This document shows positions 24,190-32,450 of a DNA stretch of 64,000 nt, one piece after another. Source of the stretch: Phycisphaerales bacterium (GTDB lineage Bacteria; Planctomycetota; Phycisphaerae; Phycisphaerales; SM1A02); NCBI GenBank assembly GCA_009691725.1, contig SIAP01000010.1, forward strand, positions 1 through 64,000. The letters are read 5' to 3'. Within the stretch, counting starts at the first letter, position 1. Each line of letters opens with the position of its first letter. The position numbers and the translations under genes are program-made. The notes below the pieces were generated by a model. It saw only the letters and a list, made by a program, of their open reading frames with translations. It did not search any database and was not told the origin of the DNA.

Positions 24190-24255
24190 AGAGGGGCTCG
24201 AACCCACGACCTGCGGATTTGGAATCCGCTGCTCTACCAACTGAGCTATCGACGT
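24183..24255 (-). tRNA. tRNA-Trp (anticodon CCA)
   Basis: The minus strand folds into a cloverleaf of 73 bases: acceptor stem ACGTCGA pairing with TCGACGT, D arm with AGCTCAGTTGGTAGAGC, anticodon stem GCGGA/TCCGC around loop TTCCAAA (anticodon CCA), and T arm with GGTTCGAGCCC. The discriminator is G and CCA is not encoded. Its place between rpmG and secE matches the classical bacterial order. Confidence 0.95.
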
Positions 24256-24276
24256 CTTTGCGAAAACAAGCCAAGG

Positions 24277-24456
24277 CTATTTCCGCTTGATCTTGTGGAG
24301 TGTGTGCCGACGAAGACGGGGGCAGAACTTCTGGAAACCGGCTTTCACCTTCTCCAGGATCCCGCCTTTGACGCGGATCTCCGTTCGATAGTTCATGTCA
24401 CCCGTTTCGGTGCACTGCAACCACACGTATTCACGATCGAGACTTTTCTTCGCCAT
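24277..24456 (-). CDS. rpmG: Large ribosomal subunit protein bL33
   Basis: 59 residues read directly from the sequence. The start MAKKSLDREYVWLQCTETG, the central NYRT and the end FQKFCPRLRRHTLHKIKRK match bL33. Only one Cys is left at each half-site (QCTETG and FCPRL), so the two CxxC zinc knuckles of the C+ form are absent. It lies between tuf (3 bases) and tRNA-Trp (21 bases) in the conserved tuf-rpmG-trnW-secE-nusG order. Confidence 0.93.
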   Translation of the reverse strand: MAKKSLDREYVWLQCTETGDMNYRTEIRVKGGILEKVKAGFQKFCPRLRRHTLHKIKRK

Positions 24457-24459
24457 GGA

Positions 24460-25668
24460 TTACTTCACAATCTTGGTGACGACACCAGAGCCGACTGTCT
24501 TGCCGCCTTCGCGCACTGCGAAGCGCACACCGACTTCCATCGCGACGCCCTTGCCTTCAAGGTCGACATTTAGGTTGACATTGTCGCCGGGCATGCACAT
24601 CTCTGCGCCAATGAGCGTCAACTTGCCAGTGATGTCCGTGGTTCGGAAGTAGAACTGAGGCTTGTAGCCAGAGAAGAAGGAAGTGCTGCGACCACCTTCG
24701 TCCTTGGTCAACACATAGACCTGCGCTTCGAATTCCGTGTGTGGCTTGATCGATCCTGGCTTGCAGATGACCTGACCGCGCTCGATGTCGTTCTTTTCAA
24801 CGCCACGGAGAAGGCAGCCGACATTGTCGCCCGCCATGCCGGAGTCGAGCGTCTTCTGGAACATCTCGACGCCGGTGACGGTGGTCTTGATCGGTTCCGG
24901 ACGCAGTCCGACGACTTCGACTTCTTCGCCGACCTTGATCATGCCGCGCTCGATACGACCAGTGGCAACCGTTCCACGACCCTTGATCGAGAAAACATCT
25001 TCCACAGACATGAGGAATGGCTTGTCGATTTCTCGGGCTGGCTCTGGGATGTATGAATCGATTGCATCCATGAGCTCTCCGATGCACTTGTTCTTTTCTG
25101 GATCCGTTGGATTCATGAGTGCTGGGAAGGCAGCGCCGCGCACCACAGGAATGTCCTTCGATGGAAAGTCATACTTCTTGAGCAAGTCGCGCACTTCTTC
25201 TTCGACGAGGTCGATGAGTTCTGGATCATCCACCGCATCGCACTTGTTGAGGAAGACCACGAGGTATGGAACGCCGACCTGACGCGCCAAAAGAACATGC
25301 TCGCGAGTTTGCGGCATGACACCGTCGTTGGCGGAAACCACAAGGATCGCGCCGTCCATCTGCGCTGCACCAGTGATCATGTTCTTGACATAATCCGCAT
25401 GGCCTGGGCAATCGACGTGTGCGTAGTGACGATTCGCAGTCGCGTACTCAACGTGCGATGTCGCGATTGTGACGATCTTGGTTGGATCGCGGCGGCCTTC
25501 ACTTTCGGAAGCCTTGGCGACCTGGTCGTAACTGATCGGCTTGCTAAAACCACGCGCCGCTTGCACAGCGGTGATCGCCGCAGTCAGTGTGGTCTTCCCG
25601 TGGTCAATGTGTCCGATCGTTCCGACGTTCACGTGCGGCTTGTTGCGATTAAAATTTTCCTTGGCCAT
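24460..25668 (-). CDS. tuf: Elongation factor Tu
   Basis: 402 residues, standard EF-Tu. GTPase motifs are GHIDHGKTT (G1), [12 protein letters not shown] (G3) and NKCD (G4), and the C-terminal beta barrels are complete ([27 protein letters not shown]). It delivers aminoacyl-tRNA to the ribosome. It is preceded on the same strand by tRNA-Thr at 70 bases and followed by rpmG, so tRNA and tuf are probably co-transcribed and processed. Confidence 0.99.
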   Translation of the reverse strand: MAKENFNRNKPHVNVGTIGHIDHGKTTLTAAITAVQAARGFSKPISYDQVAKASESEGRRDPTKIVTIATSHVEYATANRHYAHVDCPGHADYVKNMITGAAQMDGAILVVSANDGVMPQTREHVLLARQVGVPYLVVFLNKCDAVDDPELIDLVEEEVRDLLKKYDFPSKDIPVVRGAAFPALMNPTDPEKNKCIGELMDAIDSYIPEPAREIDKPFLMSVEDVFSIKGRGTVATGRIERGMIKVGEEVEVVGLRPEPIKTTVTGVEMFQKTLDSGMAGDNVGCLLRGVEKNDIERGQVICKPGSIKPHTEFEAQVYVLTKDEGGRSTSFFSGYKPQFYFRTTDITGKLTLIGAEMCMPGDNVNLNVDLEGKGVAMEVGVRFAVREGGKTVGSGVVTKIVK

Positions 25669-25738
25669 GTCGAGTTACTCCGTTGAGTCGTCAAATGTCT
25701 ATCTACTGAAGTAGGCACCCAACGCGAGTGCTTACGGA

Positions 25739-25810
25739 AGCCACCGAAGGGGATTGAACCCTCGACCTCACCCTTACCAAGGGTGTGCTCTACCACTGAG
25801 CTACGGTGGC
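25739..25810 (-). tRNA. tRNA-Thr (anticodon GGT)
   Basis: The minus strand folds into a 72-base cloverleaf: acceptor stem GCCACCG/CGGTGGC, D arm AGCTCAGTGGTAGAGC, anticodon stem CACCC/GGGTG around loop TTGGTAA (anticodon GGT), T arm GGTTCAATCCC. CCA is not encoded. It stands directly upstream of tuf, a location known from the tufB operons of other bacteria. Confidence 0.95.
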
Positions 25811-25821
25811 GTTCCCGAGAT

Positions 25822-25844
25822 GAAAAACCGCCCTCTCGGGCGGT
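25822..25844 (-). terminator. Rho-independent terminator (minus strand) between prepilin gene and tRNA-Thr
   Basis: On the minus strand a 6-bp perfect GC stem CCGCCC/GGGCGG with loop GAGA is followed at once by five T and a C. It lies 90 bases past the stop of the prepilin-type gene and 12 bases before tRNA-Thr. The 124-base gap 25811-25934 otherwise shows nothing certain. Confidence 0.75.
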
Positions 25845-25934
25845 GGGCGGGTAAGTGTAACGAGATTCTTCCAGCCAACAAGTGATGCGGTCGTTCCAGA
25901 CATATTCACCGCTCGTCCACGATTGCCGCTGGCG

Positions 25935-26984
25935 TCACGGTGCTGGGTTATCGGACCGGTCAAGATTGGAGATGCGCAGACCTCTTGGGTCTGGATCATT
26001 TGGCCCAGGCGTCGGCGGATCAGCGGGCGCCGTGTAGTAGGGACGTTGAAGATCCTCGATTCGATCCCATTTCACCTCGGGTTGGACATGTCCATCGAGG
26101 CAGAGCATCAAGCAAGAGCTGCCTGGGTATCGAAAATCGACTTCGCAGAGGTTGATGTTCGATCCCATCCACGGATTGGGAAGAGGCGCGATGACCTCGC
26201 CCGCACAACTATCCACCAGATAGACAGACGTGGCCGGGAAGTGAATCTGTGAGAGTGGGTAGTAGCGCGGGCGGGCGCCTGGAAGGGCACGCGCCGAGAA
26301 AAAGTCGTTCGCTGCAAAATATCCGGCGTGATCAATCTCGCGCTCGCTCGCGCCGATACCCCACGGGGTGGCCTCGGTCGTCGGATCGATCGAGAACGGG
26401 CGCTTTATTCCCACCACTGAACGGAGAATGTTCTTGTCGTATCCCGGATTCTCGCGGTAGACCGCACGATCTGGGGAGTCGTTTCGATAGTTGTAAAAAC
26501 CTGAATTTGGCTCGCCGCCCGCGCCGAGAACAGTCTCACCATTGGCGTCCAGTTCCGGCATGACGACCGTCCCAAGATTCGAGGTCGTCCACAGGATGTC
26601 CGCCCACGTTCCAACAAGCGGAAGTCCGATGGGAGGCGGAATAAAAATCGCACCGCCAACACCAGCTGGGGTTGGCGCACGCATGGCTCCCTTGTAGAGA
26701 AGCGGAGCGCGGTGATCGAACTGGCTCGGCAGGACGGTGTCGCGATTGTCCGCTGTGTATCCGTGCATGAGCGACGCAATCTGCCTCAGGTTGTTCTGGC
26801 TCGCGGCCCATTGACCGTTGGCCTTGGCGATCCTCAACGCAGGCAGAAGCAACGCGATAAGCAATGCGACGATTGCAATCACCGCGATGAGTTCGACCAA
26901 GGTGAAGCCCCTCTTGGAATTGTCGTGGATCGCCAATGCCATCGGGGAAGCCATTGGGAATGTCAGCGGTTTGGGGCGGTTCAC
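25935..26984 (-). CDS. Prepilin-type N-terminal cleavage/methylation domain protein (planctomycete type)
   Basis: 349 residues from GTG 26984. The type IV prepilin motif KRGFTLVELIAVIAIVALLIALLLPAL is cut after Gly and gives a hydrophobic N-terminal helix for pseudopilus or pilus assembly; the rest is a long globular domain with NNLRQIASLMHGYTADNRD right after the helix, as in DUF1559-like proteins amplified in Planctomycetota. GTG 26984 is chosen because GGAG lies 6 bases upstream (26991-26994); GTG 27011 and ATG 26954 are alternatives. Location is envelope or type II secretion pseudopilus. The gene lies 61 bases after rho. Confidence 0.85.
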   Translation of the reverse strand: MNRPKPLTFPMASPMALAIHDNSKRGFTLVELIAVIAIVALLIALLLPALRIAKANGQWAASQNNLRQIASLMHGYTADNRDTVLPSQFDHRAPLLYKGAMRAPTPAGVGGAIFIPPPIGLPLVGTWADILWTTSNLGTVVMPELDANGETVLGAGGEPNSGFYNYRNDSPDRAVYRENPGYDKNILRSVVGIKRPFSIDPTTEATPWGIGASEREIDHAGYFAANDFFSARALPGARPRYYPLSQIHFPATSVYLVDSCAGEVIAPLPNPWMGSNINLCEVDFRYPGSSCLMLCLDGHVQPEVKWDRIEDLQRPYYTAPADPPTPGPNDPDPRGLRISNLDRSDNPAP

Positions 26985-26990
26985 TGGTTG

Positions 26991-26994
26991 CTCC
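26991..26994 (-). promoter_or_regulatory. Ribosome binding site deciding the prepilin start
   Basis: GGAG on the minus strand, 6 bases before GTG 26984. The competing starts GTG 27011 and ATG 26954 have weaker or no such motif. Confidence 0.45.
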
Positions 26995-27045
26995 GTTGGA
27001 TCTTCGTGCACACTTCCATACGCATACTCACTGAGCGTTGATGCC

Positions 27046-28569
27046 TCAACCCATGCTCATTGTCATCAAGAATTCCGCGTTTGATCTGGTCTTAGTGACT
27101 CGGCTGCGCAGCAACTCCATCGCCTCGACCACATTCATGTCGGAGACGACCTTGCGCAGGCGAATGATGAGTTCGAGTTCTTTGGGGTCGAGCAGGAGCT
27201 CCTCGCGGCGGGTGCCCGAGGCTCCCACATTGATCGCTGGATAGACCCGCTTTTCGACCAGTTTTCGGTCGAGATGGAGTTCTGCATTGCCAGTTCCTTT
27301 GAACTCCTCGAAGATGACTTCGTCTGCGCGACTTCCCGTGTCGACGAGTGCTGTGGCGATGATGGTGAGCGATCCGCCACCCTCAATGTTGCGGGCACTG
27401 CCAAAGAACTTCTTGGGTTTGATCAGCGCAGAGGTGTCGACACCACCCGAACCGATCTTCCCCGAGTTGGGCATCGCATTGTTGTAGCCGCGAGCAAGTC
27501 GGGTAATCGAGTCGAGCAAGATCACCACATGATCACCGAACTCCACCATTCGCCGCGCCTTCTCGATCACCATCTCGGCCACCTGAATGTGCCGCGATGC
27601 CTCTTCGTCAAAGGTGCTAGAGACAACTTCCACGCGCGATGGCGTGTTGCGTTTGAAGTCGGTGACCTCCTCCGGTCGCTCATCGATCAAGAGCACGATG
27701 GTGTGCACATCGGGATGGTTCGTTGCCACAGCATTGGCGATCTGCTGCAGAATGACTGTTTTTCCCGTGCGAGGAGGGGCGACGATCAAACCGCGTTGAC
27801 CGAATCCAAAAGGCGTGACCATGTCAATCACCCGAGGTTCGATCCGTGTTGGCTGACTGAGGATCTCAAGGTGAATCCGCTTGTTGGGATGGAGTGGCGT
27901 CAGGTTCTCGAAAATCGGAAGCGAGTGCACTGTCGACGGATCGCGCCCATTGACGGCGTCAACGCGCATCATGGCGAAGAACAGTTCTTGCTCCTTCGGT
28001 GCACGAATGAGACCGCGAATGGTCTGACCTCGGCGCAATCCAAGTTTGCGAATGACCGTCGCGCTGATGTACACATCGTCCTCGCATGCGAGGTAGGAGT
28101 ATTCCGCGCTTCGCAAGAATCCAAAGCCCTCTGGCAAGATGTCCAGTGACCCTTCTGCCAACATCATTCCATCGACGAGTGCCCGCGCGCGGAGAATCTC
28201 AAAGACGAGTCGGTGATTCGGAATCCCGCCCGTGTCCTCGAGACCAACTTTCTTTGCCTCCTTCTGAAGGTCTTCGGTGGTCAAGTGTTGCAGTCCCGCA
28301 AAGTCAATCTCGCCCTTCTTTGAAGGCTTCTTCTTCTCTTTCATGTCCGCGAGGAGTGCGGCGAGGTCGAGTTCCAATTGCTCATCCGATGGCAACGCCC
28401 CGGGTGTCACGACCACCTGCTGTTGGGCATGTTGACCGCCACCACCGCCGCCACCACCACCGCCACCGCCACTGCCACCTCGCCGACGGCGCCGTCGACC
28501 CTTGTCTCGGTAGTTGTCCTTGTTTCCGTGGAATGAGGCTTGTGAAGAGGATGACTGTGTGTCGCTCAT
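27046..28569 (-). CDS. rho: Transcription termination factor Rho with Arg/Gly-rich insertion
   Basis: 507 residues. The helical N-terminal domain ([18 protein letters not shown]) and the RNA-binding cold-shock-like fold ([12 protein letters not shown]) precede the ATPase with P-loop VAPPRTGKT and the LIDERPEEV motif; the ring helicase dissociates RNA polymerase. Residues 25-45 are six Arg, then GGSG and twelve Gly in total run 34-45, forming a flexible basic leader. A second charged segment ([12 protein letters not shown]) follows. Extended Rho leaders are common in high-GC and planctomycete-type Rho. ATG 28569 starts before this leader; the 132-base gap to coaE is its leader/promoter region. 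Confidence 0.97.
   Translation of the reverse strand: MSDTQSSSSQASFHGNKDNYRDKGRRRRRRGGSGGGGGGGGGGGGQHAQQQVVVTPGALPSDEQLELDLAALLADMKEKKKPSKKGEIDFAGLQHLTTEDLQKEAKKVGLEDTGGIPNHRLVFEILRARALVDGMMLAEGSLDILPEGFGFLRSAEYSYLACEDDVYISATVIRKLGLRRGQTIRGLIRAPKEQELFFAMMRVDAVNGRDPSTVHSLPIFENLTPLHPNKRIHLEILSQPTRIEPRVIDMVTPFGFGQRGLIVAPPRTGKTVILQQIANAVATNHPDVHTIVLLIDERPEEVTDFKRNTPSRVEVVSSTFDEEASRHIQVAEMVIEKARRMVEFGDHVVILLDSITRLARGYNNAMPNSGKIGSGGVDTSALIKPKKFFGSARNIEGGGSLTIIATALVDTGSRADEVIFEEFKGTGNAELHLDRKLVEKRVYPAINVGASGTRREELLLDPKELELIIRLRKVVSDMNVVEAMELLRSRVTKTRSNAEFLMTMSMG
28435..28470 (-). repeat. Poly-Gly codon tract in rho
   Basis: Twelve consecutive GGN codons (mostly GGT and GGC on the coding strand) encode Gly34-Gly45. 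The imperfect triplet tract could slip during replication without frameshift. Confidence 0.85.
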
Positions 28570-28701
28570 GGATGAAATCTCGTGAGATGCAATTGGTTGT
28601 GATGCGGTGATGCGATGGTGAAACGAACTGGCAAAGACGGGGAGAGGCTTCTCTTGTTTCAAGAGAGGGTGTAGAGGAAAATTCCCGAGCGATGCAGGAG
28701 G

Positions 28702-29382
28702 TCAGGTTCTCTGCTTGCCTCGGTACTCCTCAATGGTGATCTTGAGAATCCGGACAACTTGCGCCCGCAACGACTCAACACTTCCGTCGTTGATCAGTAC
28801 ATGATGGGCAAGTTTCCGCTTCAGGTCAAGGGGCATTTGCGCGATTTCTCGACGAGAAAGTTCCGCCTCGCTCCAGCCACGGGTCGTTGACACTCGTTCT
28901 AGGCGCATCGCACAGGGTGCGTCCACCATCCAAATCGAGTCGCATGTGTTTGCCATGTTTGATTCGAGAAGAAGTGGTGCGTCGATCACCAGCGCCACTG
29001 TCTTTGGCGACGCGCGCGCGAAGAGTTCCTCCCTTCGACTGGCAATAAAAGGATGGACCAGCGCTTCGAGCCGAAGGCGTTCTTGTGTGGCGCGGGTTCG
29101 GTCGTCGCATGAGCCACTGGGTGACGCGAAGATGATCGACGCAATTTTGCTGCGGTCGACTGCTCCCTGTGCATCCAGGATGGATGTTCCCCACCACGCG
29201 CTCACCTGTTCGCGAATGCTGGGGTCACGATAGGCAACTCGTGCAAGTGCATCAGAATCGCTGACGACGCAACCGAGTGCGGTCAGCATCTGCGCAACGG
29301 TGGACTTTCCCGCGCCAATCGATCCCGTCAAACCAATCACTGCGAGCGGCGTGCGCGCTGCGTCGCTCACGAACGGGTCCAT
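28702..29382 (-). CDS. coaE: Dephospho-CoA kinase
   Basis: 226 residues. The P-loop GLTGSIGAGKST (residues 17-28), the DSDALAR segment, and the lid-region LVIDAPLLLES match CoaE. It phosphorylates dephospho-CoA, the last step of coenzyme A synthesis. ATG 29382 overlaps the 3' end of cysS by 16 bases (29367-29382), so the two genes are on one transcript. Confidence 0.95.
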   Translation of the reverse strand: MDPFVSDAARTPLAVIGLTGSIGAGKSTVAQMLTALGCVVSDSDALARVAYRDPSIREQVSAWWGTSILDAQGAVDRSKIASIIFASPSGSCDDRTRATQERLRLEALVHPFIASRREELFARASPKTVALVIDAPLLLESNMANTCDSIWMVDAPCAMRLERVSTTRGWSEAELSRREIAQMPLDLKRKLAHHVLINDGSVESLRAQVVRILKITIEEYRGKQRT

Positions 29383-30938
29383 GTGGTCGGCAGCGACCCA
29401 TCCTTGAGTGATCCATCTTTGATGTGCACACCAAGCGCAGCAAGCTCATCGCGAATTCGATCGCTCCCCGACCAGTCCTTCGCGGCACGCGCTGCGGCGC
29501 GCTGCGCAATCAGCGCATTCACGTTGGCATCAAAGGCGTCTGCGGATGGATCCGCTCCCGGCGACGGCGTTGACGATGCAACAGTGTTTCGTTCAAGCAC
29601 GCCGAGCACGCTGTCGATCTTGTTCAGTGCAGCAAGTTCCGAGTGTGGGCACGCCTCTCCCGTGGTGCCATCAGGGGATTCGGTGACTGCGGCGTTCATC
29701 GCGGCCGTCGCCCGTGCCACATTCAAGTCGTCGCACATCGCAGCCGTAAATTGTTCGAGCGCTCGCGCGAATGGACCCTGTGCAAGGGATGGATTCGCCG
29801 CGCGCTGTGTGGTTGCTGCGCGGAGCCCCGTGTGCGCCCGAGCCCAGCGATCGATCTGGCGTTGCCCATCGCGGAGTCCCTGCCATGTGAAGTTGGCGTT
29901 GGTGCGATAGTGCATCCGGATGAGTTCAAAGCGCAGCGCGGCGGGGGTGATGCCGCGGGCGAGGACATCGCGGACGGTGAAGAAGTTGCCCTTTGACTTG
30001 GACATTTTCTCGCCCTCCACGATGAGGTGTCGCGTGTGAAACCAGCACCGAGCAAAGGACGCATGTCCGAAGCCGCAGCAACTCTGGGCAATCTCGCACT
30101 CGTGATGGGGAAAGATGTTGTCCTCGCCCCCCGAGTGCAAGTCGATTTGCTCTCCGAGATACGCCGCCGCCATCGCGCTGCACTCGAGATGCCATCCCGG
30201 GTATCCCGCCCCCCACGGCGACTCCCACTTCATGACATGCGCCGCGTCTGGTTTCCACAGCATGAAATCTGCGGGATGCTTCTTGAATGACTGATTGCTG
30301 GCAGAGACCCGTTCGCCAGCGCCCTCGCGCAGCGCATCAAGTGTGTTGCCAGAGAGTCGCCCATACTGCGGAAAAGACCGGATGTCGAAATAGACCACGC
30401 CGTCGCCAGCTTGGTAGGCATGATTGCGTGCGATGAGTTGCTCGACGAGCGCGATCATCTGCCCAATGCACTGGGTTGGGCGGGGCATCAGTGTCGGAGT
30501 GATCATCGCCTCATGCGCAACTTTCAGACCCAGCGTGCGCGCATCTTCGAGAAATCGATTCGCGTAAAAGTCTGCGATGGCCAGTGGATCGCGCGGATCG
30601 ACGGTGACACCTGCTGGAAGTTTGCCCGCTTTCTTTGCCTCTGCGATGCGACGACCTGCAACCGCCATCTTGTCCTCGCCGCCACCGTCCGCATCACCGT
30701 CATCGGTCATGTGCCCGACATCCGTGATGTTCATGACATGGCGCACTGAATAGCCGAGCAATTCCAGCGTGCGCCGCAAGACATCGGCGTTGAGGAACGA
30801 ACGAAAGTTGCCGACGTGTGCATCGTCGTAGACCGTTGGACCGCACGAATAGAAGGACACGGTGCGACCCGCAGAATCGATGGGAACAAATGGGTCTGCC
30901 CGCCGTGTGAGTGTGTTGTGCAGGACGAGGGAAGTCAC
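29367..30938 (-). CDS. cysS: Cysteinyl-tRNA synthetase
   Basis: 523 residues. The zinc site and HIGH-like motif are in YSCGPTVYDDAHVGNFRSF; a further zinc Cys is in GWHLECSAM and the HHECEIAQ segment; the second class I signature is GEKMSKSKGNFF near residue 305. It charges tRNA-Cys. A Gly/Asp/Glu-rich insertion (DGDADGGGEDKMAVAGRR) extends the region after the first signature. The start is GTG 30938, giving MTSLVLHNTL. Its 3' end overlaps coaE by 16 bases. Confidence 0.97.
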   Translation of the reverse strand: MTSLVLHNTLTRRADPFVPIDSAGRTVSFYSCGPTVYDDAHVGNFRSFLNADVLRRTLELLGYSVRHVMNITDVGHMTDDGDADGGGEDKMAVAGRRIAEAKKAGKLPAGVTVDPRDPLAIADFYANRFLEDARTLGLKVAHEAMITPTLMPRPTQCIGQMIALVEQLIARNHAYQAGDGVVYFDIRSFPQYGRLSGNTLDALREGAGERVSASNQSFKKHPADFMLWKPDAAHVMKWESPWGAGYPGWHLECSAMAAAYLGEQIDLHSGGEDNIFPHHECEIAQSCCGFGHASFARCWFHTRHLIVEGEKMSKSKGNFFTVRDVLARGITPAALRFELIRMHYRTNANFTWQGLRDGQRQIDRWARAHTGLRAATTQRAANPSLAQGPFARALEQFTAAMCDDLNVARATAAMNAAVTESPDGTTGEACPHSELAALNKIDSVLGVLERNTVASSTPSPGADPSADAFDANVNALIAQRAAARAAKDWSGSDRIRDELAALGVHIKDGSLKDGSLPTTWTRS

Positions 30939-30984
30939 GACATCGATCCTATAGCGCGATGGTCGTCGGGGAATGATCGATGGG

Positions 30985-31518
30985 TCACTGGCGAGGGCGC
31001 TGCTTCAGGGCGACCGCCGGATTGCCGAGATAGATCGTCCACGGCTCGAGATCTTCGAGCGCAACCGCGCGCGCTCCTGCGATGGCACCTGCCCCAACGC
31101 GAACATCGGGCCCGATGAACGCATCTGCTGCGATCCACGCATCGTCACCAATCACGATTGTCGATCGACGCAGCGGCATCGCGGGGTCGCGGTAGTCGTG
31201 CGTCCCGGCGCAGAGATGTGCGCCTTGCGAGATGGTGACGCGATCCCCGATTGCAACTGGACCCAGGCAATAGACGATCGCGCGATCACCAATCGATGAG
31301 TCATTCCCAATCGTGAGGTTCCACGGAATCTCGATCCGAACGCTGCGACGAATGCGCGCCGAATCGGCGATGTGCGCGCCGAATGCTCGCAAGAGATGTC
31401 GGCGAAATCCGTAGAAATTGTGAAAGCTCCACGCGAAGAGCGTGGTCTGCACGCACCCCCAGACCACTCGTCGGATCTTGTCGTGGGTGCTGTAGGGGGA
31501 TGTGTTGCGATCGCTCAT
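30985..31518 (-). CDS. WcaF-like hexapeptide-repeat acetyltransferase
   Basis: 177 residues. The second half is a left-handed beta-helix of hexapeptide repeats (ADSARIRRSVRIEIP, IGDDAWIAADAFIGPDVRVGAGAIAGARAVA) with the catalytic-site region GTHDYRDPAMPL containing the expected His. The N-terminal WGCVQTTLFAWSFHNFYGFRR is typical of the WcaF/colanic acid O-acetyltransferase group. It probably acetylates a polysaccharide precursor in the cytoplasm. It is transcribed away from the GT2 gene (80-base gap) and toward cysS (46 bases), at the outer end of the polysaccharide region. Confidence 0.88.
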   Translation of the reverse strand: MSDRNTSPYSTHDKIRRVVWGCVQTTLFAWSFHNFYGFRRHLLRAFGAHIADSARIRRSVRIEIPWNLTIGNDSSIGDRAIVYCLGPVAIGDRVTISQGAHLCAGTHDYRDPAMPLRRSTIVIGDDAWIAADAFIGPDVRVGAGAIAGARAVALEDLEPWTIYLGNPAVALKQRPRQ

Positions 31519-31598
31519 CGTGGCATCTCATCATCGGCATTGTTGAGAGACAGAATCAAGAGAGCGGTCCATCTTGCCCGATACTATGCCGACGCCCC

Positions 31599-32450
31599 AT
31601 GCACACGACGAAACTGCCAATCACGGTGGTCATCCCCGTCAAGAATGAGGAGCGCAACCTTCCACTCTGCCTCGCTCGGCTCGCTCGATTCGAGAGAGTC
31701 ATCGTCGTGGACTCTGGAAGTACCGACCAGACACAGGCGATCAGCGTCGCGCACGGGTGCGAATTCGTCTCGTTTCGATGGGATGGCCACTATCCAAAGA
31801 AGCGCAATTGGCTCTTGATGAACCATGCACCCGCGACGCCATGGGTGTTCTTTCTCGACGCCGATGAGTACCTCAGCGATGCGTTCGTGGATGAACTCGC
31901 GATTGCCATCGAGATGACGACGCATGTCGGATTCCGAGTGATGTACTCCACCTATTTTCTAGGACGGAAACTGAAGTACGGCGCACCGATGATCAAGCTG
32001 CCGATCTTTCGGGTGGGCAGCGGACTCTACGAACGCATCGACGAACAGGGTTGGAGCACCTTGGACATGGAAGTGCATGAGCATCCCGTCTTGAATGGAT
32101 CAGTCGGAGTGCTGCACACGCTCGTGGACCATCGCGACTACAAGGGACTGCACGCCTACATCGCACGCCACAATGAGTACTCCACGTGGGAGGCACGCCG
32201 CTACATGCGGCTGTTGCAGACGCCAGAGGCCATGGCGCACTTCACCCCTGAACAGCGCGCGAAGTACGGCAACCTCACTCGTTGGTGGTTGCCTCCTGCG
32301 TACTTTTTTTATTCGTACATCTACAAACGCGGATTTCTCGATGGGCTCGTTGGGCTCGCCTTCGCCAAGATGAAGGCCATCTACTTTTCGCAGATTCGTC
32401 TGAAGATCATTGAGATGTCACAGGATCAGTCAGCGTCGTCGTCCCGTTAA
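31599..32450 (+). CDS. Family 2 glycosyltransferase (WaaE/KdtX-like)
   Basis: 283 residues from ATG 31599. The GT-A nucleotide-binding site is TVVIPVKNEERNLPLCL, followed by VDSGSTDQT and the metal-binding FFLDADEYLS. The C-terminal half has the W-x-x-HE-like and RHNEYSTWEARR segments seen in WaaE-like glucosyltransferases of the lipopolysaccharide core. A hydrophobic-aromatic stretch near the end may bind the membrane. It is the only + gene in this part of the locus; its TAA stop shares the palindrome TTAA (32447-32450) with the stop of the fused glycosyltransferase on the other strand. Confidence 0.9.
   Translation: MHTTKLPITVVIPVKNEERNLPLCLARLARFERVIVVDSGSTDQTQAISVAHGCEFVSFRWDGHYPKKRNWLLMNHAPATPWVFFLDADEYLSDAFVDELAIAIEMTTHVGFRVMYSTYFLGRKLKYGAPMIKLPIFRVGSGLYERIDEQGWSTLDMEVHEHPVLNGSVGVLHTLVDHRDYKGLHAYIARHNEYSTWEARRYMRLLQTPEAMAHFTPEQRAKYGNLTRWWLPPAYFFYSYIYKRGFLDGLVGLAFAKMKAIYFSQIRLKIIEMSQDQSASSSR

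Noticed and set aside
25854-25881. Possible promoter TTGTTG-16-TACACT for tRNA-Thr/tuf on the minus strand
   Set aside because: The boxes match only 4 of 6 bases each, and the terminator hairpin at 25822-25844 would follow at once in the transcript.
31383-31598. Upstream part of the frame before the GT2 gene
   Set aside because: It lies over the acyltransferase gene on the other strand and has no glycosyltransferase character; ATG 31599 starts the domain.
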